A stretch of DNA of 64,000 nt, taken from JAGNKE01 sp965230245. GTDB taxonomy: Bacteria > Pseudomonadota > Alphaproteobacteria > Micavibrionales > Micavibrionaceae. The stretch covers positions 248,001-312,000 of the forward strand of contig OZ246000.1 in the NCBI GenBank assembly GCA_965230245.1, given 5' to 3'. Position numbers and translations under genes: made by a program. A model generated the notes under the pieces. It worked only from the letters and a program-made list of their open reading frames with translations. It had not been told where the DNA came from and did not search any database. Below are positions 52,247-60,599 of this stretch, piece after piece. Each line of letters opens with the position of its first letter. The first letter of the stretch is position 1.

Positions 52247-52630
52247 TCATTCCGAAGGCATCAGAAGCGCCGCAACACGCCGTCCTTCAGCCATGAGGAC
52301 GTTATACGTGCGGCACGCCGCCCCCGTATCCATGACATCGACGTGAACACCGTTTTTCTTGAGGGCTGTTTTTAATGCAGGCTGCAGGAATTCCTGGTTC
52401 GCACCCGTTCCGAACAAAATCACGTCCAATTCATCCTTGGCTGCGAGAACGGCTTCGAAATCATCAACACTTAAATCGCAGATATCATGGGAAGAAGGCG
52501 CCCAATCCTGCGTCTCAGATGGAAATACGACAATCGCACCGTCATGCCGCTCCCCGCTGACCTTAAAACGGCCGCCGGAATAGCTCTGGATAATCTGCTG
52601 TCCCTGTTTGACCAGCGGCGTGACATCCAT
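52247..52630 (-). CDS. Mth938-like domain protein (NDUFAF3-like)
   Basis: A 127-residue Mth938-fold protein, homologous to the mitochondrial complex I assembly factor NDUFAF3. Motifs: IIQSYSGGRFKVSGERHDGA, VVFPSETQDW, DVILFGTGANQEFL, VDVMDTGAACRTYNVLMAEG and RRVAALL. It follows secF with a two-base gap, the conserved order in alphaproteobacteria. A second complex I factor homologue (48410) lies 3 kb away on the same strand. Confidence 0.88.
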   Translation of the reverse strand: MDVTPLVKQGQQIIQSYSGGRFKVSGERHDGAIVVFPSETQDWAPSSHDICDLSVDDFEAVLAAKDELDVILFGTGANQEFLQPALKTALKKNGVHVDVMDTGAACRTYNVLMAEGRRVAALLMPSE

Positions 52631-52632
52631 AT

Positions 52633-53670
52633 CTACGCCGCACTTTCTGCTGCCGCATCATCTTCGGCCTCTTTATCCTTTGAAGGTCTGACACCCAGAT
52701 AGATCAAAAGCGGTGAAGCCACAAAGACAGAGGAATACGTACCGATCACAATCCCGAAAATCAGAGCATAGACAAACCCTCTGATAACTTCGCCGCCAAA
52801 TACATACAGCGCAATCAAAGCCAGCAATGTTGTCACGGATGTCACCATCGTACGCGTCAACATCTCGTTAATGGACATGTTCAACAATTCAGGCAAAGGC
52901 TTCTTTTTGTATTTCCGCAAATTCTCGCGAATACGGTCAAACACAACAACCGTATCGTTCACGGAATAACCCGCAACCAAAAGGATCGCCGCCAATGTCG
53001 AGAGATTAAACTCCATCTGCGTAAGCGAGAATAAACCGACCGTCAAAACCACATCATGCAATGTCGTCGCAAATGTTGCAGACACGGCAAATTGCCATTC
53101 AAAGCGGAACCAGATATAAGCCATAATCCCCAAAATCGAGAACGTAATAGCCATCATCCCCTGCATTTTCAGCTCTTCACCGACCTGCGGCCCGACATAT
53201 TCAACACGGCGATATTCGACGTCTCCGGCCTCTTGATAAACACCATCCAGAGTAGCCCTGACTTTTTCAATCGCCAGCACCTGAACCGTCTTACAAACAG
53301 GCGCATCCGGATCACTTGCACGACTACGACGCTCATCCAGACAAGCCTCATAAGCGGCAATATCTTCTTCACTCTCTTCCTGCTGCGGCAAACGGATCAA
53401 AAGATCATCAGGCTGCCCGAATTCCTGAATGGAAATCGCGCCAAGCTCAAGATCATTCAATGTCTTACGCAAACCTTCAAGATCAGGCATATCAGGTGTA
53501 CGGATTTCAATAACCGTACCGCCCGTGAAATCAATCCCGAAATTCAGGCCCTTTGTCATCAACAGGCCGAACGTGCCAAAAATCAAGGCAGCCGAAAGAA
53601 TAAAGGCCAACACTCGAAAACGAATAAAATTGATATTCACATCATCAGGAATAATTTTTAAACCGCGCAT
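52633..53670 (-). CDS. secF: Protein translocase subunit SecF
   Basis: Six-helix inner-membrane protein that with SecD uses the proton gradient to pull exported proteins out of the Sec channel. Visible are LNFGIDFTGGTVIEIRTPDM after TM1, and VAGYSVNDTVVVFDRIRENL in TM4 with the family Asp/Arg pair. The C-terminal half has LTRTMVTSVTTLLALIALYV and RGFVYALIFGIVIGTYSSVF. Length 345 is normal. It starts 16 bases after secD. Confidence 0.96.
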   Translation of the reverse strand: MRGLKIIPDDVNINFIRFRVLAFILSAALIFGTFGLLMTKGLNFGIDFTGGTVIEIRTPDMPDLEGLRKTLNDLELGAISIQEFGQPDDLLIRLPQQEESEEDIAAYEACLDERRSRASDPDAPVCKTVQVLAIEKVRATLDGVYQEAGDVEYRRVEYVGPQVGEELKMQGMMAITFSILGIMAYIWFRFEWQFAVSATFATTLHDVVLTVGLFSLTQMEFNLSTLAAILLVAGYSVNDTVVVFDRIRENLRKYKKKPLPELLNMSINEMLTRTMVTSVTTLLALIALYVFGGEVIRGFVYALIFGIVIGTYSSVFVASPLLIYLGVRPSKDKEAEDDAAAESAA

Positions 53671-53686
53671 ACTCTGTATCTTTCTT

Positions 53687-55240
53687 TTAAATCGGTAGAT
53701 TTTTCGCTTTGGTCTTGTTCAACCACAGAACAACCATCAGACGCGTCACCATAATGGCGGAGAAGAAGGATGTCACAATCCCGATCCCCAGCGTCACCGC
53801 GAATCCTTTAATCGGCCCCGTGCCGAAAGAGAACAGGATAATCGCGGCAATCAAGGTCGTCAGGTTCGCATCAACAATCGTCGACATGGCTTTGCTGTAC
53901 CCTGTATCAATTGCGTTGATATTGGATCGCCCCGCCCGTAACTCTTCACGAATACGCTCGAAAATCAGAACATTCGCATCAACCGCCATACCGATGGTCA
54001 GAACAATCCCCGCAATACCGGGAAGGGTCAACGTCGCCTGCAAAGCAGAAAGAATAGCAATGATCAAAGCCACGTTTACGATCAGAGCAATATTCGCCAT
54101 AAAGCCGAACAAACCGTAACCGATAATCATAAACAGCAAAACAAAACCAAGGCCGTACAAGCTGGCAATCTTTCCGGCCTCAACCGAGTCTGCCCCCAAT
54201 GACGGCCCGACCGAACGCTCTTCGATTACATTCATCGGCGCAGGCAAAGCACCAGCCCGCAACAACAAGGATAAATCATTCGCTTCCTGAACGGTAAAGC
54301 CACCGGAAATTTGTCCTTGCCCGCCGCAAATCGCCTCACGAATAACCGGAGAGCTTAGAACTTCGTTGTCCAGTACGATCGCAAACGGCTTACCGACATT
54401 GGCACGGGAAACGTCACAGAACTTGCGCGCGCCTGTTGCATTCAATCGGAAACTAACGACGGCCTGCCCGCTTTGATCGAAACCGGGTGACGCATTATCC
54501 AGCATATCACCGGTGATAATGGCACGGCGCTTGATACCTAGATTGCGATCTGGCTCGTCTTTATAAGGAAGCAATAATTCCCCTGCACTCCTCTGTCCGG
54601 GTTGCCCGACAAGATGAAAGCCCAGCTTTGCTGTCTTACCAATAATTCTTTTAACATCCGTCGCATCAACACCCGGGATCTGAATCAGCAAGCGGTCATT
54701 CCCCTGACGCTGGATCGTCGGCTCGGTCGTACCCATCTGATCAACACGACGCCGCACAATCTCGATCGACTGGCTCATAACCTGATCGGTAATCTCCTTG
54801 AGCTGCGCATCATTCATCGCCACATCAAGAACCGTACCCTCATCAGATGTCGTAATCAGATAACGCGCATCAATTTTTCGGATAATTTTTCTTGCCGCTT
54901 CGCCATCGTTGGCATCACGGAGCGTTAGCCGCGCTCCTTTATCTTTGGAATTCAAATAGCTATAGCCGATTTTCGCTTCTCTGAGCTGGGAGCGGATATC
55001 CTGCTCAAGCGTATCTGACCGCTCCTTGAAGACATAGTCCACATCAACTTTGAATAGCAAATGCGCTCCGCCCTGCAGGTCCAGCCCCAGATTAACCGTT
55101 TTGTTCGGCATCCAACTCGGAAGACTTTCCTCCATCCACATATGGGTCTCGTCACTGACCATATTCGGCGCGCTATATGCAAAACCGAACAGACAAACGG
55201 CAAGGATCAGAATGATTTTCAGGGGCGAAATATGAAGCAT
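53687..55240 (-). CDS. secD: Protein translocase subunit SecD
   Basis: Partner of SecF. TM1 is at 8-24; the periplasmic P1 domain follows with LGLDLQGGAHLLFKVDVD, RRVDQMGTTEPTIQRQGNDR and LIQIPGVDATD. The membrane domain has IGMAVDANVLIFERIREELR with the conserved Asp and Arg. Length 517 is normal. It is 54 bases from yajC, and the order yajC-secD-secF is conserved. Confidence 0.97.
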   Translation of the reverse strand: MLHISPLKIILILAVCLFGFAYSAPNMVSDETHMWMEESLPSWMPNKTVNLGLDLQGGAHLLFKVDVDYVFKERSDTLEQDIRSQLREAKIGYSYLNSKDKGARLTLRDANDGEAARKIIRKIDARYLITTSDEGTVLDVAMNDAQLKEITDQVMSQSIEIVRRRVDQMGTTEPTIQRQGNDRLLIQIPGVDATDVKRIIGKTAKLGFHLVGQPGQRSAGELLLPYKDEPDRNLGIKRRAIITGDMLDNASPGFDQSGQAVVSFRLNATGARKFCDVSRANVGKPFAIVLDNEVLSSPVIREAICGGQGQISGGFTVQEANDLSLLLRAGALPAPMNVIEERSVGPSLGADSVEAGKIASLYGLGFVLLFMIIGYGLFGFMANIALIVNVALIIAILSALQATLTLPGIAGIVLTIGMAVDANVLIFERIREELRAGRSNINAIDTGYSKAMSTIVDANLTTLIAAIILFSFGTGPIKGFAVTLGIGIVTSFFSAIMVTRLMVVLWLNKTKAKNLPI

Positions 55241-55294
55241 TTTAAACTCTCGGATGCTCGGCCTTATGCTTTAACATACGGCCGAATTGAAACA

Positions 55295-55681
55295 TTATTT
55301 TTTATACTTGGAAGCATCGTTGGCCGCAGGCTTCAAAATATCATCCGCCTTGCCTTGAACCGTTGATTTAAGAGCCGTAACCTTAAGGCCGTTCCCCAAA
55401 TCGATAACCATTTCCTTCTCATTCACAACCTTGTCAACCTTACCGACTAGACCGCCGCCCGTCACAACGCGATCACCACGCTTGAGGTCAGACAGCATAT
55501 CGCTGTGCTCACGGAAACGGCGCTGCTGCGGCATAATCAAAAGAACATAGAACAGAACAACCAGAATACCGACCAGCATCATGTTCCACATAAATGCCTC
55601 GCCCGCGGATGGTGCATCAGCAAGCGCTTCCAGCTTATCTGTGTTTTCTACGGCGGCAGCATAAGCCTTTGATATCAACAT
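55295..55681 (-). CDS. yajC: Preprotein translocase subunit YajC
   Basis: Small auxiliary subunit of the SecDF complex. A short N-terminal region is followed by one membrane helix at about 30-50 (MMLVGILVVLFYVLLIMPQQ), the signature RFREHSDMLSDLKRGDRVVT and GGGLVGKVDKV. Length 128 is normal. It leads the secD-secF operon. Periplasmic/cytosolic topology is as in other YajC proteins; a 54-base spacer before secD suggests one transcript. Confidence 0.93.
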   Translation of the reverse strand: MLISKAYAAAVENTDKLEALADAPSAGEAFMWNMMLVGILVVLFYVLLIMPQQRRFREHSDMLSDLKRGDRVVTGGGLVGKVDKVVNEKEMVIDLGNGLKVTALKSTVQGKADDILKPAANDASKYKK

Positions 55682-55814
55682 ATCTTTTAGCTCCTAAATC
55701 TTGTCATAAAGAATCTGTAATAATTTGCTGAATATAACGGGTCACGCTGCAAACGCAAGGGTCGTCGAAAAGAATCCTCAAACGATAAACACGCCTTTCA
55801 ATCCGGCATCGTGG

Positions 55815-57494
55815 CTAACGCGCGAAAGATGCCCCCGGACCAATATAACGAGACACATAACGCGATGACGCAACCTTAAGGGAATGCAAACTTATCCAGA
55901 GTAGCAACAATGCCCCGAAAACCAGCCCCCCACTTAAAACCCAGTTCAAAAGACCGCGGTCAACAATCGCATCATCGGGATCATCGGGCATATAGAGAAC
56001 GGTTACGACATCACCGCGCTTAAACATCGGATGGCTGGAGCCGACACGATCCTCAAAACGATATGACTGCCCTTCCCCATCACTAAATTTTACAACTGCG
56101 TAATACGTATAGCCGCTGCTATCCGAACCGGATGAATACCTGCTCCTGATGTCAACGACTTCTCCTTGAGCCCGTACACCGTTTTGAACCATATCGATCA
56201 TATCCTGCCCTGTATAATATGACCCGATGAACAAACCCGCAGAAATCAGAAAACAAATCATCGCTGTAATTTTCATGTAACGCTGCTGGGGACGAATACG
56301 CGCTCTGATCCCGTGCTGATCCAAACGGTCGCCATCGCCTTTTTTGTTACTGGAAGACGAAACACTAAACTTGGCATCCTTAAACATCTTCCCGCTTTTG
56401 AAATCGGAAAACGCCTCTTTACGGTCAGCCTCAGGAATAGAGTGCCACAGCCCGAATACTTTGTAGAACAAAAACCCGAGCCCACCCAGAATAAGGACAA
56501 TGACAAAAGGATTAAACTCGAACTGCGTAAAAGCCATATACCCGATAAAGACCCCCGGCAGAAAGAAAATCAGCCCGAATATCAACCCGACATACCCGAC
56601 TTTTCGTACCCGCGTTGCATCATCAGGCATCACCAGCAGCTTCACGCGTTTACCCGGCAGGTTATTCAGAAAATAACTCGTGCCCATATCGCTTTTCTTC
56701 TCGAGTATCTCCCCTGACGGCGACTTATACTCGAAAATCGGATAATACATCTCTCCGGCGTAGCTTTGCTTTTTCTTCTTACCATCGCGCCCGTATTCCT
56801 TGTTCTGATTATTTTGGCGTTTATTCAGGACGCTGGCTAAAATTACAAACCCGATAAAAACAAAACCAAACCCAAAAAAAGCAATCGCGATAGCCATATT
56901 GTGCCAGAAATCATCAATCACAAAACGTTCGGGATCATCGGGATCGTAGTAAACCCCAAGCTCGGTTCCTGTCTTATACGAAGGAGAACTGCCGTAACTG
57001 ATATTATCCTTTAGCTCCCACACCTTACCGCGCGAATCCCTGAAAGAGACAACGGCATTGTAAGACGTACCGCTGTCACTGTCGTAGGAAGATTCATTAC
57101 GGATCACTCTTGCCTCAGCATAATTCCCGTTGGACGTCAGGTCATAATACCCATACCCCATCCAGACACCAATGCCACTGAAAACAAGGGGCATGGCAAC
57201 AAATAAAAACACAAAAAACAAAGCGAAGCTGGAGGCAACAGGCTGCTTACGAAAACCTTCGGAAAAACTCTCCTGCTTCTCATCCGAAACATAGGACTCC
57301 CTGCTACCTGTGGAATGGGATTTCTGGTGCTTGACCTCAAGCGCCGAAATACGGCCGGTCACACGCCGCGCCTTTTTGCGCCAATACACAAAATCAGCAA
57401 GGATAGCACCACCGATCAACAAAAAGACAAGAGACATCAGCATAAGACCGACTTGGTTCCAAGCCGAAAATGCATCAAAAATCAGGTCAAACAT
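55815..57494 (-). CDS. Membrane protein with three DUF3592-like domains
   Basis: A 559-residue protein that alternates membrane helices with soluble beta domains. Three soluble units share the DUF3592 pattern: residues about 135-195 (AEARVIRNESSYDS, ending VYYDPDDPERFVIDD), about 245-300 (MYYPIFEYKSPSGEILEKKS), and about 440-515 (AQGEVVDIRSRYSSGSDSSG, ending VLYMPDDPDDAIVDR). Helices occur near 15-37, 85-112, 200-225, 305-355, 405-425 and 520-545. There is no known biochemical function for the family. It is coupled to the next gene upstream (six-base gap), another membrane protein. Confidence 0.8.
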   Translation of the reverse strand: MFDLIFDAFSAWNQVGLMLMSLVFLLIGGAILADFVYWRKKARRVTGRISALEVKHQKSHSTGSRESYVSDEKQESFSEGFRKQPVASSFALFFVFLFVAMPLVFSGIGVWMGYGYYDLTSNGNYAEARVIRNESSYDSDSGTSYNAVVSFRDSRGKVWELKDNISYGSSPSYKTGTELGVYYDPDDPERFVIDDFWHNMAIAIAFFGFGFVFIGFVILASVLNKRQNNQNKEYGRDGKKKKQSYAGEMYYPIFEYKSPSGEILEKKSDMGTSYFLNNLPGKRVKLLVMPDDATRVRKVGYVGLIFGLIFFLPGVFIGYMAFTQFEFNPFVIVLILGGLGFLFYKVFGLWHSIPEADRKEAFSDFKSGKMFKDAKFSVSSSSNKKGDGDRLDQHGIRARIRPQQRYMKITAMICFLISAGLFIGSYYTGQDMIDMVQNGVRAQGEVVDIRSRYSSGSDSSGYTYYAVVKFSDGEGQSYRFEDRVGSSHPMFKRGDVVTVLYMPDDPDDAIVDRGLLNWVLSGGLVFGALLLLWISLHSLKVASSRYVSRYIGPGASFAR

Positions 57495-57500
57495 AAAAAA

Positions 57501-58127
57501 TCAGAGCCTTTCAGGATCACTCTTCAAAAGATATAGCCCGGCAACAACGACCAAAATTGCAACCCAAAAAGTTTCGATCTGCATTTGCTCGTAAAATGCC
57601 GCTCCTAACAGAATAACACCTCCGCCCAATAAAAAAATACCTGCGGTGGTTTTGATTTTGCTGTCTTTTCGCATTTTTTTCGGATCAACACGGGCTTTGC
57701 TGTATTTATACATCTCCTGCTGTCGTCTTTTACGCGCTGCACTGTGGAAAAGATCAAACTCCCGCTCCTCGTCATCGCGATCATCACGATCTCGCACCCC
57801 TCCGGCCATATGCTCTTCAACTTCCTGCCCGCGTCGAATGCGCTGCCTTGCCTCCTCCAATGCTCGCTGATGCTTCTCTTCCTGTTTTTTGTCCCAAATC
57901 TCCTTGGAAGCCTTGTTGCCGCCAAGCCTCAGCCTCATCATCAACTGCCGCGCTGCCTCGGGATTATTCTTGTAGTAATCAGGATTTTTCCGTGCCTGAT
58001 CCATCATCTCAACGATGACGTCCTTATACTTGAAAATTCTCATGACAATGAGAATAGGAATTAAAAGCGGTATTATAAAAAACAGGACTGGGGCAATGTG
58101 TTCCAGAACCATTTCAAAAATATCCAT
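57501..58127 (-). CDS. Hypothetical membrane protein with charged central coil
   Basis: A 208-residue protein. TM1 is about 8-32 (HIAPVLFFIIPLLIPILIVM). A long, highly charged helical section (about 55-155, Arg/Glu/Lys/Asp-rich, with DRDDRDDEEREFDLF) follows, then two C-terminal helices (about 163-181 and 186-202). No family recognised. Its stop is six bases before the start of the DUF3592 gene, so the two are co-transcribed and may form a complex in the inner membrane. Confidence 0.65.
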   Translation of the reverse strand: MDIFEMVLEHIAPVLFFIIPLLIPILIVMRIFKYKDVIVEMMDQARKNPDYYKNNPEAARQLMMRLRLGGNKASKEIWDKKQEEKHQRALEEARQRIRRGQEVEEHMAGGVRDRDDRDDEEREFDLFHSAARKRRQQEMYKYSKARVDPKKMRKDSKIKTTAGIFLLGGGVILLGAAFYEQMQIETFWVAILVVVAGLYLLKSDPERL

Positions 58128-58174
58128 TAGTCTTACTCCGGTTACGCTGGCCCCTAAATTAGATGATTTTTATA

Positions 58175-59170
58175 TTACTTGTCCAAATAGTTTTTAGGAT
58201 TAAGGGCTTCGGTCCCGCGACGGACTTCAAAATGCAGCTGCGGCGTAGAGACAGAGCCCGAAGACCCGACTGTACCAATCGTCTGTCCGCGCCTGATCGT
58301 ATCGCCCTTTTTGGCCATCAAACCGTCCATATGCGCATATGCCGTCATCCACTGCCCGTCATGACGCAAAAGGATCAGATTTCCGCTCCCCTTGAGCGCA
58401 CTGCCCGCATAAACAACAACACCGTTTTCGGCTGCCCGCACGGGCGTACCTTTCGGCGCACTGATATTGATCCCGTCATTGTGAAGACCGTTTTTCTTCG
58501 GCCCGAATGACGACACCAGCTTGCCGCGCAACGGCCATCCGAACTTGGACGAACTGCGTTTTGGAATAGATGCTGTTTTGGTCGGGGACGACGGCTTGGA
58601 AGACGCGGTAGAAGACTTGGCCATGGAAGATTTAGGAGCTGAACTCTTGTTAGTCTTCGCACTTGACGCCACAGATGAAGACGAAGAAGCGCTATGACTT
58701 GAACTCGAAGACCTTTGAGGAGCAGACGTTGAAGGTCTGACCGTCGCAATCTTCGGAGCCACCCGTGCCGCTGACGGCAATCGCAAATTCTGCCCCGGAT
58801 AAAGCGTGTAGGGCGAGCGCAGATTATTCGTCCGCGCAATTTCTGACTGATTTACACCGAACAAACGCGAAATCTCGTAAAGCGTATCGCCCGAGCGCAC
58901 GGTATAAACCTGCGGCGGTGGCAATTTCAAACGCTGCCCGTCATAAAGCTTGAACGGAGCGCGCAACCTGTTTTCAACCGCAATATCCCGCATCGGAATT
59001 TGATAGCGTTTCGAGATGCTGTAAAGCGTATCTCCGGAAACAACGTTATGAACGCCCGCGCTTCCCGCGCCCGGACTTTGCCCGAAATTCGACACAGGCG
59101 CAGGGCTTTGCGAACAAGCCACAAAGAAAAACAACAGCGGAATGATATAAACGGCGGATACGCGCATCAT
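58175..59170 (-). CDS. LysM/M23 domain lipoprotein (NlpD-like)
   Basis: Envelope protein that regulates or performs peptidoglycan cleavage. A lipoprotein-type signal ends in FFFVACSQS (Cys at about residue 19). Two LysM motifs follow (HNVVSGDTLYSISKRYQIPM; YTVRSGDTLYEISRLFGV), then a long Ser/Ala/Lys-rich linker, then an M23 domain (WPLRGKLVSSFGPKKNGLHN, TPVRAAENGVVVYAG, TAYAHM, and HFEVRRG at the end). Its metal-site His and Asp appear altered in part (GLHNDGINI in place of HxGxD), so it may be an NlpD-like activator rather than an active peptidase. pcm is directly upstream. Confidence 0.85.
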   Translation of the reverse strand: MMRVSAVYIIPLLFFFVACSQSPAPVSNFGQSPGAGSAGVHNVVSGDTLYSISKRYQIPMRDIAVENRLRAPFKLYDGQRLKLPPPQVYTVRSGDTLYEISRLFGVNQSEIARTNNLRSPYTLYPGQNLRLPSAARVAPKIATVRPSTSAPQRSSSSSHSASSSSSVASSAKTNKSSAPKSSMAKSSTASSKPSSPTKTASIPKRSSSKFGWPLRGKLVSSFGPKKNGLHNDGINISAPKGTPVRAAENGVVVYAGSALKGSGNLILLRHDGQWMTAYAHMDGLMAKKGDTIRRGQTIGTVGSSGSVSTPQLHFEVRRGTEALNPKNYLDK

Positions 59171-59361
59171 GACAGGATAAGAATACACCCTTATCGAAAA
59201 AACGTCACCAGCCTATTTCCGTCACACGAATCAAGCCACAAATTCTTTCAGAGCGTAGATATCGTTCAAACAGCGTTTATTTTTAAGCAAGCGAGAGAAA
59301 TGAAATTTACAACGCGTACATGAAGAACGAGTAACACATCCGAATTTTGATGATGGAAGCA

Positions 59362-60051
59362 CTAGGCCACAGAAGATTGCATGGTGTTCGGCTCGTTGGT
59401 GGTATCGGGAAGCAAAGGCACAAACCGCACGGGAAACACATCCATCACGGCGTAGGATTCCTCGGTCTCCTTCTTGTACCGTTTCAGCATCTGCCCGCCC
59501 GGCTCACCGATCGGAATAATCATAATCCCGCCGGGTTTAAGCTGCTCCATCAACGCCGGAGGCGGCTTTTTCCGCGCCGCCGCCGTCACGATAATCCGGT
59601 CAAACGGCGCTTGTTGTATCCCGTTAATCTCCGGCCAGCCCAACATCCCGTCCGCAGCAATCCCTGTAAAATTCCGTACACGCAAACGGTGCAATCGGTC
59701 TTCCGCCTCCCGCAATAACGCCTTGTGACGCTCGATCGTATAAACACGGCGGCACAGATGGGACAAAATCGCGGTCTGATACCCGCACCCCGTCCCGATC
59801 TCCAGAACCTTGTGACGGTCATTAACCTCCAGCGCTTGCGTCATACTGGCAACAACAAACGGCTGGCTGATGGTCTGCCCCAACCCGATCGGCAAGGCCA
59901 TATCTTCCCACGCTTGATCCTGTAAATGATGCGGAACAAACTCGTCCCGCGGCACACGCTCAATCGCGCTCAGCACGCCCGTATCGGTCATGCCCATCTG
60001 GCGCAAATACATCACCAGCCGAATTTTCTTATTGGTTGTCTGAGTATTCAC
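59362..60051 (-). CDS. pcm: Protein-L-isoaspartate O-methyltransferase
   Basis: Repairs aged proteins by methylating L-isoaspartyl residues with S-adenosylmethionine. Family blocks: VPRDEFVPHHLQDQAWEDMA, LPIGLGQTISQPFVVASMTQ, and the SAM-binding VLEIGTGCGYQTAILS. FDRIIVTAAARKKPPPALMEQL is also typical. Length 229 is normal. Its start overlaps the stop of the upstream unknown gene (ATGA). In many proteobacteria the gene here would be surE; see that entry. Confidence 0.94.
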   Translation of the reverse strand: MNTQTTNKKIRLVMYLRQMGMTDTGVLSAIERVPRDEFVPHHLQDQAWEDMALPIGLGQTISQPFVVASMTQALEVNDRHKVLEIGTGCGYQTAILSHLCRRVYTIERHKALLREAEDRLHRLRVRNFTGIAADGMLGWPEINGIQQAPFDRIIVTAAARKKPPPALMEQLKPGGIMIIPIGEPGGQMLKRYKKETEESYAVMDVFPVRFVPLLPDTTNEPNTMQSSVA

Positions 60052-60599
60052 TTGGCAGAGCGCTCAACGTTAAGAAATCGAATATCTTCTTCATACTGTC
60101 CACCACCTTGTATACTGGTTATTTCACTCAAAGGAAACAACAAGCGGCTTCGGTCAGTGTGATCCTTGTTAGCAAATTCATAGATAACAACGTAATCGTC
60201 ATCCATGGCTTCAATCTCACCAAGAAACAAAGTAACATCGTCTAAATCTTCTGCGGAAACACAAATATAACCATAATGTTTTTCAATATCACTAAGGGTA
60301 GTTTTGTGAGTTTCAATAGAAATTTCTGGAACGACTAAATTAGGGTTCTTTTTTAAATAAAGTGAATAAATAGACTCTAGCCTTTTATTTCCCCAACGAA
60401 TGCGAGAAAGCTGTTCACGATGAAAAACAACGATGCCATCATGCAAACCATCGTCGCTTACAAGACTTAAGTAGATAACGTATTCATTATAATCCACCAA
60501 AATACCTGTGAATGTTTCAAGGTCATGAAATTCGCGCATAAATATGGCCAATTGCTGACCATTTTTCAGATCATCCAGTGTCTTTTCAAAAACAGACAT
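60048..60599 (-). CDS. Hypothetical protein occupying the surE position
   Basis: An unrecognised, acidic protein of 183 residues with two similar halves: residues about 15-70 (FMREFHDLETFTGILVDYNE, then LSLVSDDGLHDGIVVF and REQLSRIRWGNKR) and about 100-175 (YGYICVSAEDLDDVTLFLGE, then DDYVVIYEFANKDH and LFPLSEITSIQGG). Each half suggests a small Sm-like or barrel-like beta fold; this is inference. It overlaps serS by one base at its start (ATGA) and pcm by four bases at its end. The sequence is AT-rich beside its neighbours. Where surE normally lies, this gene appears instead. Confidence 0.7.
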   Translation of the reverse strand: MSVFEKTLDDLKNGQQLAIFMREFHDLETFTGILVDYNEYVIYLSLVSDDGLHDGIVVFHREQLSRIRWGNKRLESIYSLYLKKNPNLVVPEISIETHKTTLSDIEKHYGYICVSAEDLDDVTLFLGEIEAMDDDYVVIYEFANKDHTDRSRLLFPLSEITSIQGGGQYEEDIRFLNVERSAK

